In this document: in pieces, positions 27,963-36,511 of the stretch
Layout of the letters: every line of letters begins with the position of its first letter
Position numbering within the stretch: position 1 is the stretch's first letter
Assembly: GCA_903831005.1 (NCBI GenBank)
Contig: CAIKWA010000085.1
Coordinates: 1-37,477, forward strand
Reading direction: 5' to 3'
Origin: an uncultured Opitutia bacterium
Lineage (GTDB): Bacteria > Verrucomicrobiota > Verrucomicrobiia > Opitutales > UBA953
Length of the DNA stretch: 37,477 bases
Notes under the pieces: generated by a model
Seen by the model: the letters and a program-made list of their open reading frames with translations, nothing else
What the model was told of the DNA's origin: nothing
The model's database searches: none
Position numbers and translations under genes: made by a program

Positions 27963-29258
27963 ATGCGTCTCCTCACCACCCTCCTCGCCGTCGCGGCTTC
28001 CGCTCTCTTTGCGGATTCCCCGCCCGCCGGCTTCACCCCGCTCTTCAACGGCAAGGACCTTGCCGGCTGGCATGGCTACAATCCGCACGCTGTCACCAAG
28101 CTCTCCGGCGAAAAGAAAGAAGCCGCCCTCAAGAAGATGCGCGATGAATTCCCGCAGCATTGGTCCGTCAAGGACGGCGAAATCGTGAACCCTGGTACGG
28201 GCGCTTACGCCACGACCGACAAGGACTACGGCGACATCGAACTGGTGCTGGAATACAACATGGCCCCTAAAGGTGACTCGGGCGTCTACCTCCGCGCCTG
28301 CCCTCAGGTTCAGATCTGGGACCCGACCGATGAAAAGGCCTTCAAGCATAACGCACAGCTCGGCTCCGGCGCCCTATGGAATAATTCCCCCGGCAAACCC
28401 GGTAAAGACCCGCTAGTCCTGGCCGATAAGCCTGCTGGTGAATGGAATACGATGCGCATCCTGATGGTAGGCTCTCGCGTCAGCATCTGGCTCAACGGCA
28501 AGCAGACCGTCGACCACGCCATCCTTGAGAACTACTACGACCGCAAGTCGGCCATCCCGGCCAAGGGCCCGATCTGCCTCCAGACCCACGGCGCCCAGAT
28601 CAAGTGGCGCAATATCGCCATCCGCGAAATCGGCGGTGCCGAAGCTAACCAAATCCTAGCTTCTCACGGCAAGACTGGCTTTAAGTCCATCTTCGATGGT
28701 AAGGACCTATCCGATTGGCGCGGTGCCCTCGATGAATACGAGATCATCGACGGCGCGATCTTCTGCAAACCGAAGAAGGGCGGCAACCTCTACTACAAGG
28801 AAGACCTGACGGACTTCTCCGTCCGCTCCGAGATCAAGATTCCCGTCGGCGGTAATAATGGCTTCTGCATCCGCTTCCCCGGTAAAGGCAATACGGCCTA
28901 CGTCGGCATGTGCGAACTTCAGGTGCTCGACGACAACTACGACAAGGTGAAGGGCAAACTCGACCCCCGACAGGTCCACGGCTCGGCTTACGGCATGGTC
29001 GCCGCCCAGCGCGGCTACCAACGCGAAATCGGCGAATGGAACTTCCAGGAAACCACCGTCGTCGGTTCGACCATCAAGGTCGAACTCAATGGTTATGTCA
29101 TTCTCGACGCTGATCTTTCAAAAGTCGATATGACCACGGTGATGGGTAAGAGCGCCCACCCGGGTAAGAACAACACCCATGGCTACTTCGGCTTTGCCGG
29201 ACACAGCGATCCGGTCGGTTTCCGGAATCTCTCGCTCAAGGTCATTGAGTCGAAATAA
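27963..29258 (+). CDS. Tandem double-DUF1080 protein
   Basis: 431 aa. Domain 1 FTPLFNGKDLAGWHGYNPHAV...WSVKDGEIVNPG; domain 2 FKSIFDGKDLSDWRGALDEYEIIDGAIFCKPKKGG. Confidence 0.9.
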   Translation: MRLLTTLLAVAASALFADSPPAGFTPLFNGKDLAGWHGYNPHAVTKLSGEKKEAALKKMRDEFPQHWSVKDGEIVNPGTGAYATTDKDYGDIELVLEYNMAPKGDSGVYLRACPQVQIWDPTDEKAFKHNAQLGSGALWNNSPGKPGKDPLVLADKPAGEWNTMRILMVGSRVSIWLNGKQTVDHAILENYYDRKSAIPAKGPICLQTHGAQIKWRNIAIREIGGAEANQILASHGKTGFKSIFDGKDLSDWRGALDEYEIIDGAIFCKPKKGGNLYYKEDLTDFSVRSEIKIPVGGNNGFCIRFPGKGNTAYVGMCELQVLDDNYDKVKGKLDPRQVHGSAYGMVAAQRGYQREIGEWNFQETTVVGSTIKVELNGYVILDADLSKVDMTTVMGKSAHPGKNNTHGYFGFAGHSDPVGFRNLSLKVIESK

Positions 29259-29278
29259 GCGGCCACCGGACGGCTTTC

Positions 29279-29305
29279 AAAACCCCTCATTCGAGGGGTT
29301 TTTTA
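29279..29305 (+). terminator. Rho-independent terminator
   Basis: AACCCCTC-ATTC-GAGGGGTT followed by TTTT, about 20 nt after the double-DUF1080 stop. Confidence 0.85.
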
Positions 29306-29363
29306 TTAACTGCCCATTGCTATGCCCCAGCGAGGCACTTAATTGTTCTCAATCGCAAGCCCC

Positions 29364-32300
29364 ATGCGCCCTTCCCGCCCCCTTCTCGCCGTCGCCAGCG
29401 CTCTCCTCTTTGCTTCATCGGCTTCGGCCGAACGCATCCAGTTCAACCGCGACATCCGGCCAATCTTCTCCGACACCTGCTACGCCTGCCACGGTCCCGA
29501 TGAGAACAAGGTGAAGGGCAAGCTGCGCCTGGACTCCCTCGATGCCGCGCGCAAAGGCGGCAAGTCTGGCGAACCAGCCATCACGCCCGGGCATCCAGAA
29601 AAGAGCGAAGTGATGAAGCGTTTGCTGACGACCGACGCTGACGACCACATGCCGCCGGCGGAGTTCCATAAGGTGCTCACCAAGGCCCAGATCGCCCTCG
29701 TCGAACAGTGGATCAAAGAAGGCGCCGAATACCAAGGTCACTGGGCCTTCCAGACACCGGTCAAACCAGCCGTCCCAACGATTCCGGCTGGCGGCAACGC
29801 GATCGATGCCTTCCTCGCCCAAGGCCTCGCCGCCAAGGGACTCAAGCCCAACGGCGATGCCCCCAAGGCCACCCTACTCCGCCGCGCCGCCCTCGACTTG
29901 ACCGGCCTGCCCCCTTCCGATGCCGACCTACAGGCCTATCTCGCCGACTCGTCGTCTAACGCCTGGTCCAAGGCCCTCGATCGTCTCATGGCTTCGCCCC
30001 ACTACGGCGAGAACATGGCGATGCAGTGGCTCGACTTCGCCCGCTACGCCGATTCCAACGGCTTCCAGAGCGATACGCAGCGCACAATGTGGCCCTACCG
30101 CGACTGGGTAATCAAGGCCTTCAACGACAACAAGCCTTTCGACGCCTTCACGGTCGAACAGCTCGCCGGCGACCTTCTCCCACACGCCACCCGCGACCAA
30201 ATCGTCGCCACGGCCTTCCATCGTAACCATCGTCTCAACGGCGAGGGAGGTCGCATCGTAGAGGAATGGTTCGCTGAAAACGTCATCGATCGCATTGAGA
30301 CCACGGGTTCGACCTGGATGGGCCTGACGATGAACTGCTGCCGCTGCCACGACCATAAGTACGACCCGATTTCGCAGAAGGAATTCTATCAGTTCTTCGC
30401 TTACTTCAACTCTAACGAAGAATCGGGCGTACTCGGCGAATTCGGAGGAGCCGGCACGACCCGCCGCGGTGGCAATACCTATCCGACTCTTTCACTGCCG
30501 ACGGACGAACAACAACGGAAGATTGACGAGACGATGGCCGCCCTCACGGCCGCGGAAGCCGCACTCAAGGCGATTCCGACTTCCCAGCCTGAACGCTTCG
30601 CAAAGTGGCTCGAACGCCAGCGCGCCGCTTTCTCCAAGGAAGGCGTCGCTTGGCAGGCCTTGTCCGGCGAGAAAGTTTCCGCCAAGGAGAACGCCGAATT
30701 CAAGCGACTCGATGACGGCTCATGGCTCGTCTCCGGCGGCACCGCCGCGAAAGAAAGCTACACCGTCGAGGCCAACCTCGCCCCCGGGCTTCTCACCGCC
30801 GTGCGCCTCGAGGCTCTACCCGACGACTCGCTCCCGAACAAGAGCCTCGGTCGTGCCTTCAATGGGAACTTCGTGCTCAGCGCCTTTGAAGTCCAATTGA
30901 AGACCGCCGACGGCAAGTCGACCGCTCTCCCGCTGGTGAAGGCCGAAGCGGATTACGACCAGCCGGGTTGGAGCATCGCCAAGCTCGCCCCCACCCCGAT
31001 GACCAAGGGCAATGCGAAGAAGGCCGACACCGGCAAGTCAGGCTGGGCCATTGGCGGCAACCTTTCCGAGAATCGTGTTCCGCGTAAGGCAATCTTCACG
31101 ATCGCCCCTACCTCAATCCCCACTGGCGCCAAGCTGGTGTTGGTGATGCGACATGAGTCATTTGCCAACCATAGTATCGGTCGCTTCCGACTAAACGTCT
31201 CCGGCCAGGATCCTAAGCTGCTCTCACTGAAGACCGACCCCGCCGCCGAAGCCGCTCGGCGACTCCTCGCCAAGCCCGCTGACCAGCTAACCAAGGCCGA
31301 CAACCAAGCCCTCGTAAAACTCTTCGCCGACAGCCCCGAACACCCGCGCGCCCAGGCCATTGCTAAGGTCGCCGCCGCCAAGATGGCGTCCGAAGCTGCT
31401 CAAGGCGAACCTGTGAACGTGATGGTGATGAAGGAACTCCCGAAGCCTCGTGACGCATTCGTGCTCCTCCGCGGGGAATACGACAAAATCGGCCCGAAGG
31501 TCGAGCGTGCCCTCTTCCGGGCCTTGCCCCCCATGCCCGCCGGCGAACCCAATAACCGCCTCGGTTTCGCCCGCTGGCTCGTCAGTGGCACGCACCCTCT
31601 TACCGGTCGAATCTGGGTCAATCGCTCCTGGGAACGCTTCTTTGGGATCGGCCTGGTCAAGACGTCCGAGAACTTCGGGTCGCAGGCTGAATGGCCGAGC
31701 AACCCCGAGCTACTCGACTGGCTCGCTATCGAGTTCGTCGAACGTAAATGGGATATGAAGGCGATGCAGAAACTCATCATGTCCAGCTCTGCCTATCGTC
31801 GCAGCGCGGCGGTCACGGCGGAGATGCTCGAGAAAGATCCCGACAATCGCCTGCTCGCCCGTGGCCCCCGCTTTCGCCTGCCGGCCGAAGTCATCCGCGA
31901 CCAAGCCCTCTGGACGGCTGGCCTGCTCGTCGATAAACAAGGCGGCCCCAGCGTGAAACCCTACATGCCCGAAGCGGTCTGGGATGAGACCAGCGTCTAC
32001 GGCGACATGCGCAACTATAAGGCCGACACGGGCGAGGGCCTCTGGCGCCGCTCGCTCTACACAATCTGGAAACGCACCGCCGCTCCGCCCACGATGCTCC
32101 TATTCGACTCCGCGGGCCGCGAGGTCTGCACAGTGAAGCGTTCCCGCTCCAATACGCCGATGCAGGCGCTCTCGCTCCTCAACGAGGTCACTTTTGTCGA
32201 AGCCGCCCGCAAGCTTGCCGAACAATCCCTCCGTCAGCCCGGCGACAACGACGCTAAGTTGGCTTGGACCTTCCGCAAGGTCGTCCGGCGTGACGCCACG

Positions 32301-32498
32301 CCCGCGGAGCTCGCGGTGCTGCGCAAGGGTCTCGATAAGCGTCTAGCGACTTATGCCGCCGACGCCACCCTGGCACCGAAGCTCCTCGCCACGGGCCTGA
32401 GCCCCGCTGCGCCCAACCTTGATCGTAACCAGTTGGCCGCCTGGACCGCCACCGCGAATATCCTTCTCAACCTCGACGAAACCGTCACCCGCGAATGA
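29364..32498 (+). CDS. PSD1 and planctomycete cytochrome C domain-containing protein, copy 3
   Basis: ORF opens at 29343; M at 29364 gives signal peptide MRPSRPLLAVASALLFASSASA. CYACHGPDENKVKGKLRLDSLD; CCRCHDHKYDPISQKEFYQFFAYF; DUF1553 LTGRIWVNRSWERFFGIGLVKTSENFG. Confidence 0.92.
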   Translation: MRPSRPLLAVASALLFASSASAERIQFNRDIRPIFSDTCYACHGPDENKVKGKLRLDSLDAARKGGKSGEPAITPGHPEKSEVMKRLLTTDADDHMPPAEFHKVLTKAQIALVEQWIKEGAEYQGHWAFQTPVKPAVPTIPAGGNAIDAFLAQGLAAKGLKPNGDAPKATLLRRAALDLTGLPPSDADLQAYLADSSSNAWSKALDRLMASPHYGENMAMQWLDFARYADSNGFQSDTQRTMWPYRDWVIKAFNDNKPFDAFTVEQLAGDLLPHATRDQIVATAFHRNHRLNGEGGRIVEEWFAENVIDRIETTGSTWMGLTMNCCRCHDHKYDPISQKEFYQFFAYFNSNEESGVLGEFGGAGTTRRGGNTYPTLSLPTDEQQRKIDETMAALTAAEAALKAIPTSQPERFAKWLERQRAAFSKEGVAWQALSGEKVSAKENAEFKRLDDGSWLVSGGTAAKESYTVEANLAPGLLTAVRLEALPDDSLPNKSLGRAFNGNFVLSAFEVQLKTADGKSTALPLVKAEADYDQPGWSIAKLAPTPMTKGNAKKADTGKSGWAIGGNLSENRVPRKAIFTIAPTSIPTGAKLVLVMRHESFANHSIGRFRLNVSGQDPKLLSLKTDPAAEAARRLLAKPADQLTKADNQALVKLFADSPEHPRAQAIAKVAAAKMASEAAQGEPVNVMVMKELPKPRDAFVLLRGEYDKIGPKVERALFRALPPMPAGEPNNRLGFARWLVSGTHPLTGRIWVNRSWERFFGIGLVKTSENFGSQAEWPSNPELLDWLAIEFVERKWDMKAMQKLIMSSSAYRRSAAVTAEMLEKDPDNRLLARGPRFRLPAEVIRDQALWTAGLLVDKQGGPSVKPYMPEAVWDETSVYGDMRNYKADTGEGLWRRSLYTIWKRTAAPPTMLLFDSAGREVCTVKRSRSNTPMQALSLLNEVTFVEAARKLAEQSLRQPGDNDAKLAWTFRKVVRRDATPAELAVLRKGLDKRLATYAADATLAPKLLATGLSPAAPNLDRNQLAAWTATANILLNLDETVTRE

Positions 32499-33958
32499 AC
32501 TGCAACGACCGTCAATTCCTCGGACTGGATCAGGCCACGAAAATGGCCCTGTCCCGCCGCACCTTCATCAAGGGTTCCGCCGGCGGCATCGGCCTAGCCG
32601 CACTGGGCTCACTCATAGGCACGCCCGCTTTTGCCGCTAACCCCGGGCTCGGTTTCCCTAACTTCAAACCGAAGGCGAAACGGATCATCTACCTCTTCCA
32701 GTCTGGCGCTCCGTCGCAGATGGACCTTTTCGACCCGAAGCCACAACTGGAAGCGATGCGCGGCAAGGACCTCCCGGAATCTATCCGCAAGGGCCAGCGC
32801 CTGACCACGATGACCTCGGGCCAGAAGAACTTCCCCGTCGCGCCGTCGATCTTCAAATTCAAGCAGTACGGCCAGTCCGGTAACTGGTTCAGCGAACTGA
32901 TGCCCCACATGTCTACCAAGGCTGACGAATGGTGCATCGTCCGCGCAATGCACACGGAAGCTATCAACCACGACCCAGCGATTACGTTCATGCAGACCGG
33001 CAGTCAGCTGGCCGGCCGCCCAAGCATCGGCTCCTGGTCCGCCTACGGTCTCGGCAGCGAAAACGCCGATCTCCCCGCCTACGTGGTGATGTCCTCCTTC
33101 GGCAGCGGTCGACCCGACGACCAACCGCTCTACGACCGTCTTTGGGGTGCCGGCTTCCTGCCGTCCAAACTCCAAGGGGTGAAGCTCCGCAATAAAGGCG
33201 AACGTGTGCTCTTTCTGAAAGATCCCGAAGGCATCCCCCGCGAAGTGCGCCGCGAACAGCTCGATGAACTCGCCGCCCTCAACAACCAGCGCCACGGCAT
33301 CCTGGGCGACCCAGAGATTCAAACCCGCATCTCGCAATACGAGATGGCCTTCCGCATGCAGACGAGCGTCCCTGACCTACTCGATCTCTCCAAGGAACCG
33401 CAACACGTGCTCGACCTCTACGGACCCGACGTGAAGCGCCCAGGCTCGTACGCCTCCAATTGCCTACTCGCCCGTCGTCTCTGCGAACGTGATGTCCGTT
33501 TCGTCCAACTCTTCCACATGGGTTGGGATCACCACGGCGGCCTCCCCAAGGCCATCAAAGGCCAGTGCAATGATACCGACCAAGCCACGGCCGGCTTGCT
33601 CACCGACCTCAAGCAACGCGGCCTGCTCGACGATACGCTCGTCGTCTGGGGCGGCGAATTCGGTCGCACGACCTACTCGCAAGGCTCGCTCACGGAGACC
33701 AACTACGGCCGTGATCACCACCCTCGCTGCTTCACGGTCCTGATGGCCGGCGCCGGCGTCAACAAGGGCACGACCTACGGCGAATCCGACGACTTCAGCT
33801 ACAACATCGTCAAGGATGGCGTCCACGTGCACGACCTCAACGCGACGATTCTACACCTGATGGGCGTCGAGCATACCCGCCTGACCTACCGTCACCAAGG
33901 CCGCGACTTCCGCCTCACCGACATCCACGGTGAAGTGGTTAAGAAGCTGCTGGCCTAA
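32495..33958 (+). CDS. DUF1501 domain-containing protein, Tat-like signal, copy 3
   Basis: 487 aa. SRRTFIKGSAGGIGLAALGSLIGTPAFA; IIYLFQSGAPSQMDLFDPKP; VVWGGEFGRTTYSQ. ATGA overlap with the copy-3 PSD1 stop. Confidence 0.9.
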   Translation: MNCNDRQFLGLDQATKMALSRRTFIKGSAGGIGLAALGSLIGTPAFAANPGLGFPNFKPKAKRIIYLFQSGAPSQMDLFDPKPQLEAMRGKDLPESIRKGQRLTTMTSGQKNFPVAPSIFKFKQYGQSGNWFSELMPHMSTKADEWCIVRAMHTEAINHDPAITFMQTGSQLAGRPSIGSWSAYGLGSENADLPAYVVMSSFGSGRPDDQPLYDRLWGAGFLPSKLQGVKLRNKGERVLFLKDPEGIPREVRREQLDELAALNNQRHGILGDPEIQTRISQYEMAFRMQTSVPDLLDLSKEPQHVLDLYGPDVKRPGSYASNCLLARRLCERDVRFVQLFHMGWDHHGGLPKAIKGQCNDTDQATAGLLTDLKQRGLLDDTLVVWGGEFGRTTYSQGSLTETNYGRDHHPRCFTVLMAGAGVNKGTTYGESDDFSYNIVKDGVHVHDLNATILHLMGVEHTRLTYRHQGRDFRLTDIHGEVVKKLLA

Positions 33959-33965
33959 TTGAATA

Positions 33966-34138
33966 GTTGATCTGTTGAACGGTTGAACCGTTGGCCAGAC
34001 CTAGGCCAATTGCGGCTCGGCATTAATCAGTCCATTAGCCCTCTCCGGGGCACTAAACTTTCCTCCAAGTAAGCGATCAGCAATGAGAAGCAGCAGTCAG
34101 CCTGTCTGGCCAACTTTTCAACTGATCAACGTTTCAAC
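33966..34138. repeat. Large inverted repeat; each arm is four tandem octamers of consensus GTTGANNN
   Basis: Left arm GTTGATCT GTTGAACG GTTGAACC GTTGGCCA GAC (33966-34000). Reverse complement of right arm (34104-34138): GTTGAAAC GTTGATCA GTTGAAAA GTTGGCCA GAC. 28/35 identical, 103-nt spacer, between convergent genes. Confidence 0.85.
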
Positions 34139-34147
34139 TGATATAGG

Positions 34148-35677
34148 TCACTTCCCCGTCTGCTCCCGGTACATCACCTTGAAGGGGTTCTCGGCCGGGC
34201 CGGCGACGTTCTCGTTGACCATCATCGGGCGGCATTCCTTCCACCAAGCATCGTGTTTGGCGATCAGGTCGGCGACGACTTCCGGGTGCTGCGCGGCGAC
34301 ATCGGTGGTCTCACCGTAATCGGCGCTGAGATCGAAGAGCTGCCAATTGGCAGGTGTCGGCTCGAAATCGGCCGGCGACTGCTGGGCCTTCTTGCCTGCC
34401 TTGGCCTTCGTCTTCTTGGCCACCCCCTTGGAGGCCAGCTTAGCGAACGAAGCCGATGATACCAGATGCCAACGGGCGGTGCGCACGCTGGTCTCAGCAT
34501 ACTTACCGACCTCGGGATCGACACCTTTAACCATGTTGCCCCAGCGGCCGAGGTGCGTGACGAGCACGCGGTCCGGCCAGGCGATATTCTCGCCGACCTT
34601 GGCCCGCAGCAGCGGCACAAGGCTACGCCCTTCAATTTGGGCCTTCATCTGGCCGGAGGCGGCGGAGCCGGTGAGTTCGAGAATCGTCGGAGCGAAGTCG
34701 ACGTGCGCGGCAAGGGCCTTGACGTCCGCCGGATTGAACTGTCCCGGTAGTCGCCAAAAGGACATGGCGCGGATGCCGCCCATGAAGGCCGTGCCCTTGG
34801 AGGCACGCATGCCAGCGTTGAAGACCTTAGTGCCAGCGGTGCCGCCGTTGTCGTTCATGAAGATCACGAGGGTATCCTTGGCGATACCCAGGGACTCGAC
34901 CTTAGCCATGAGCTGGCCGACGTTCTGGTCGATGTTGTGTAACATGCCGAAGAAGTTTTCGGTGTCCTTACCGAGCCCCTTACCCTCGTAGAGGGCCGCG
35001 TCTTCTGGCCTGGCGTGATAAGGACCGTGGGGCGCGTTCGTGGCGATATAAGCGTAGAAGGGGCGCTTGGCGGCAGCCTCGCCTTCGATCCACTTAGTCG
35101 CCTGTTTGAAGAATTCGTCGGTGCAATAGCCGGCGGTCTTCACAAACTTACCGTTATGCAGAAGTGTGGGGCCGTAGTACGAGTTGCTAGGGACGTCGCC
35201 ACAGCTGCCAGGATAGCTCTGGCCGATACCACCGGCGCCATGGATATAGACTTCGTCAAACCCACGCTTGTTCGGCTGATACTCAGCCTCGTCGCCCAGG
35301 TGCCACTTACCAAAGATACCCGTTCGGTAACCCGCCTTTTGTAACTGCTGGGTCAGCGTCACGGCACCAAGCGCCAGTCGTTCGCGTTCGAGGATGGTAT
35401 GGGTGATGCCGTTCTTGAATTCATGCCGGCCAGTCAGCAAGGCACTGCGCGTCGGCGAACAGGTCGGTGAAACCTGGAAATCGGTGAAGCGGACGCTCTC
35501 TGCGTGCAGCTTGTCGAGGTTCGGTGTCTTCAGGACGGGATTACCGTGAGCGCTTAGATCGCCGTAGCCCTGGTCATCCGTGAGGATGAAGATGATATTG
35601 GGACGCTCGGCAGCCAGCGACAGCAGTGAGCAAAGAAAAAATCCGGCAAGCAGTCTCATGGGGGATAGGCTCAACAT
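34148..35677 (-). CDS. Sulfatase (arylsulfatase family, formylglycine type)
   Basis: 509 aa. RPNIIFILTDDQGYGDLSAHG; CSPTRSALLTGRHEFKNG matches the sulfatase C-x-P-x-R signature; signal peptide, possibly from M at 35659. Confidence 0.92.
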   Translation of the reverse strand: MLSLSPMRLLAGFFLCSLLSLAAERPNIIFILTDDQGYGDLSAHGNPVLKTPNLDKLHAESVRFTDFQVSPTCSPTRSALLTGRHEFKNGITHTILERERLALGAVTLTQQLQKAGYRTGIFGKWHLGDEAEYQPNKRGFDEVYIHGAGGIGQSYPGSCGDVPSNSYYGPTLLHNGKFVKTAGYCTDEFFKQATKWIEGEAAAKRPFYAYIATNAPHGPYHARPEDAALYEGKGLGKDTENFFGMLHNIDQNVGQLMAKVESLGIAKDTLVIFMNDNGGTAGTKVFNAGMRASKGTAFMGGIRAMSFWRLPGQFNPADVKALAAHVDFAPTILELTGSAASGQMKAQIEGRSLVPLLRAKVGENIAWPDRVLVTHLGRWGNMVKGVDPEVGKYAETSVRTARWHLVSSASFAKLASKGVAKKTKAKAGKKAQQSPADFEPTPANWQLFDLSADYGETTDVAAQHPEVVADLIAKHDAWWKECRPMMVNENVAGPAENPFKVMYREQTGK

Positions 35678-35710
35678 GAGTCCGCCCCCGCGGAACGCAA
35701 CCCCTCAGCC

Positions 35711-36511
35711 CTAGCGTCTGGTCAGCTTGAACGACCGGTAACTCATCTCACCGCTCAGGGCGTCGCGGTATAATCTCGAGCCTTTGACGCCGGCGAAATC
35801 CAAGGCTAGCCGGTGCAGGATGCGCGGCAAGGCCTGCTTCACCATGGCGACGTAACGCGGGGTATTCAGCTCCATCCCGCGGATCACCTCAGGATTGATC
35901 AGGCGCATCTCGTCGAGCCGGAGCTTCGGATGCTTGGCCAAGGCGGCCACCCACTCGTCCACGCCGTTGCGATAACGGAGGTCCGCATGGCAGAACCGTC
36001 CGCCCGGCTTCAGGACGCGGGAGACCTCCACCACAAAACCAGGGAAGTCTGGGTAGCAATGCGAGGCCTCCACGTTGATGACGACGTCGAAGGTGGCGTC
36101 CGGGAAAGGCAGCTTCTGCGCATCACCGACCTGAAAGCGGAGTCCATGAGCCTGATGTCGGGCCTCGGCATGCCGGATCGCCTCCGGATTGAGATCCATG
36201 CCGACATACTCCGCGGGCTGATAAGTACGGGTGAAATACGAAGTACCACCGCCATGGCCGCAACTGACTTCAAGGACGCGCAAACCCCTTAAATCGACCC
36301 CACCGCGGACATGCTCATACAACTGGATGTTCGGACGATTGGGTTCATCTTCCGACTTCAAGCTTAGCGGCACCGTACCCTCCTCCTGGAAGGCGTAATT
36401 CAGGAAATCGATGCCTTGCGCCCGGACCCGGCGCGTAAAGAAAGGGTACCACCAAGCCCAGAGCTTTTGGCGGAGCTTTGGGCGGACGAGAATTTCTTCG
36501 ATGAGTCCCAT
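35711..36511 (-). CDS. Class I SAM-dependent methyltransferase
   Basis: ORF track opens at 36820, but M at 36511 (MGLIEEILVRPKLRQKLWAWWYPFF) is the likely start. Motif I VLEVSCGHGGGTSYF; VGDAQKLPFPDATFDVVINVEASHCY; VLKPGGRFCHADLR. Confidence 0.85.
   Translation of the reverse strand: MGLIEEILVRPKLRQKLWAWWYPFFTRRVRAQGIDFLNYAFQEEGTVPLSLKSEDEPNRPNIQLYEHVRGGVDLRGLRVLEVSCGHGGGTSYFTRTYQPAEYVGMDLNPEAIRHAEARHQAHGLRFQVGDAQKLPFPDATFDVVINVEASHCYPDFPGFVVEVSRVLKPGGRFCHADLRYRNGVDEWVAALAKHPKLRLDEMRLINPEVIRGMELNTPRYVAMVKQALPRILHRLALDFAGVKGSRLYRDALSGEMSYRSFKLTRR

Noticed and set aside
33966-34138. Integron attC site
   Set aside because: GTTGAAC fits the GTTRRRY core, but the order is GTT...AAC rather than RYYYAAC...GTTRRRY, and no integrase or cassette array is present.
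33966-34138. Classical MITE with terminal inverted repeats
   Set aside because: The perfect identity is at the inner ends of the arms rather than the outer ends, and no target-site duplication was seen.
34148-35677. Sulfatase as evidence for a complete sulfated-polysaccharide (e.g. fucoidan) utilisation locus
   Set aside because: Only one sulfatase and no recognisable glycoside hydrolase, transporter or sulfatase maturase in the window; the claim would over-reach.
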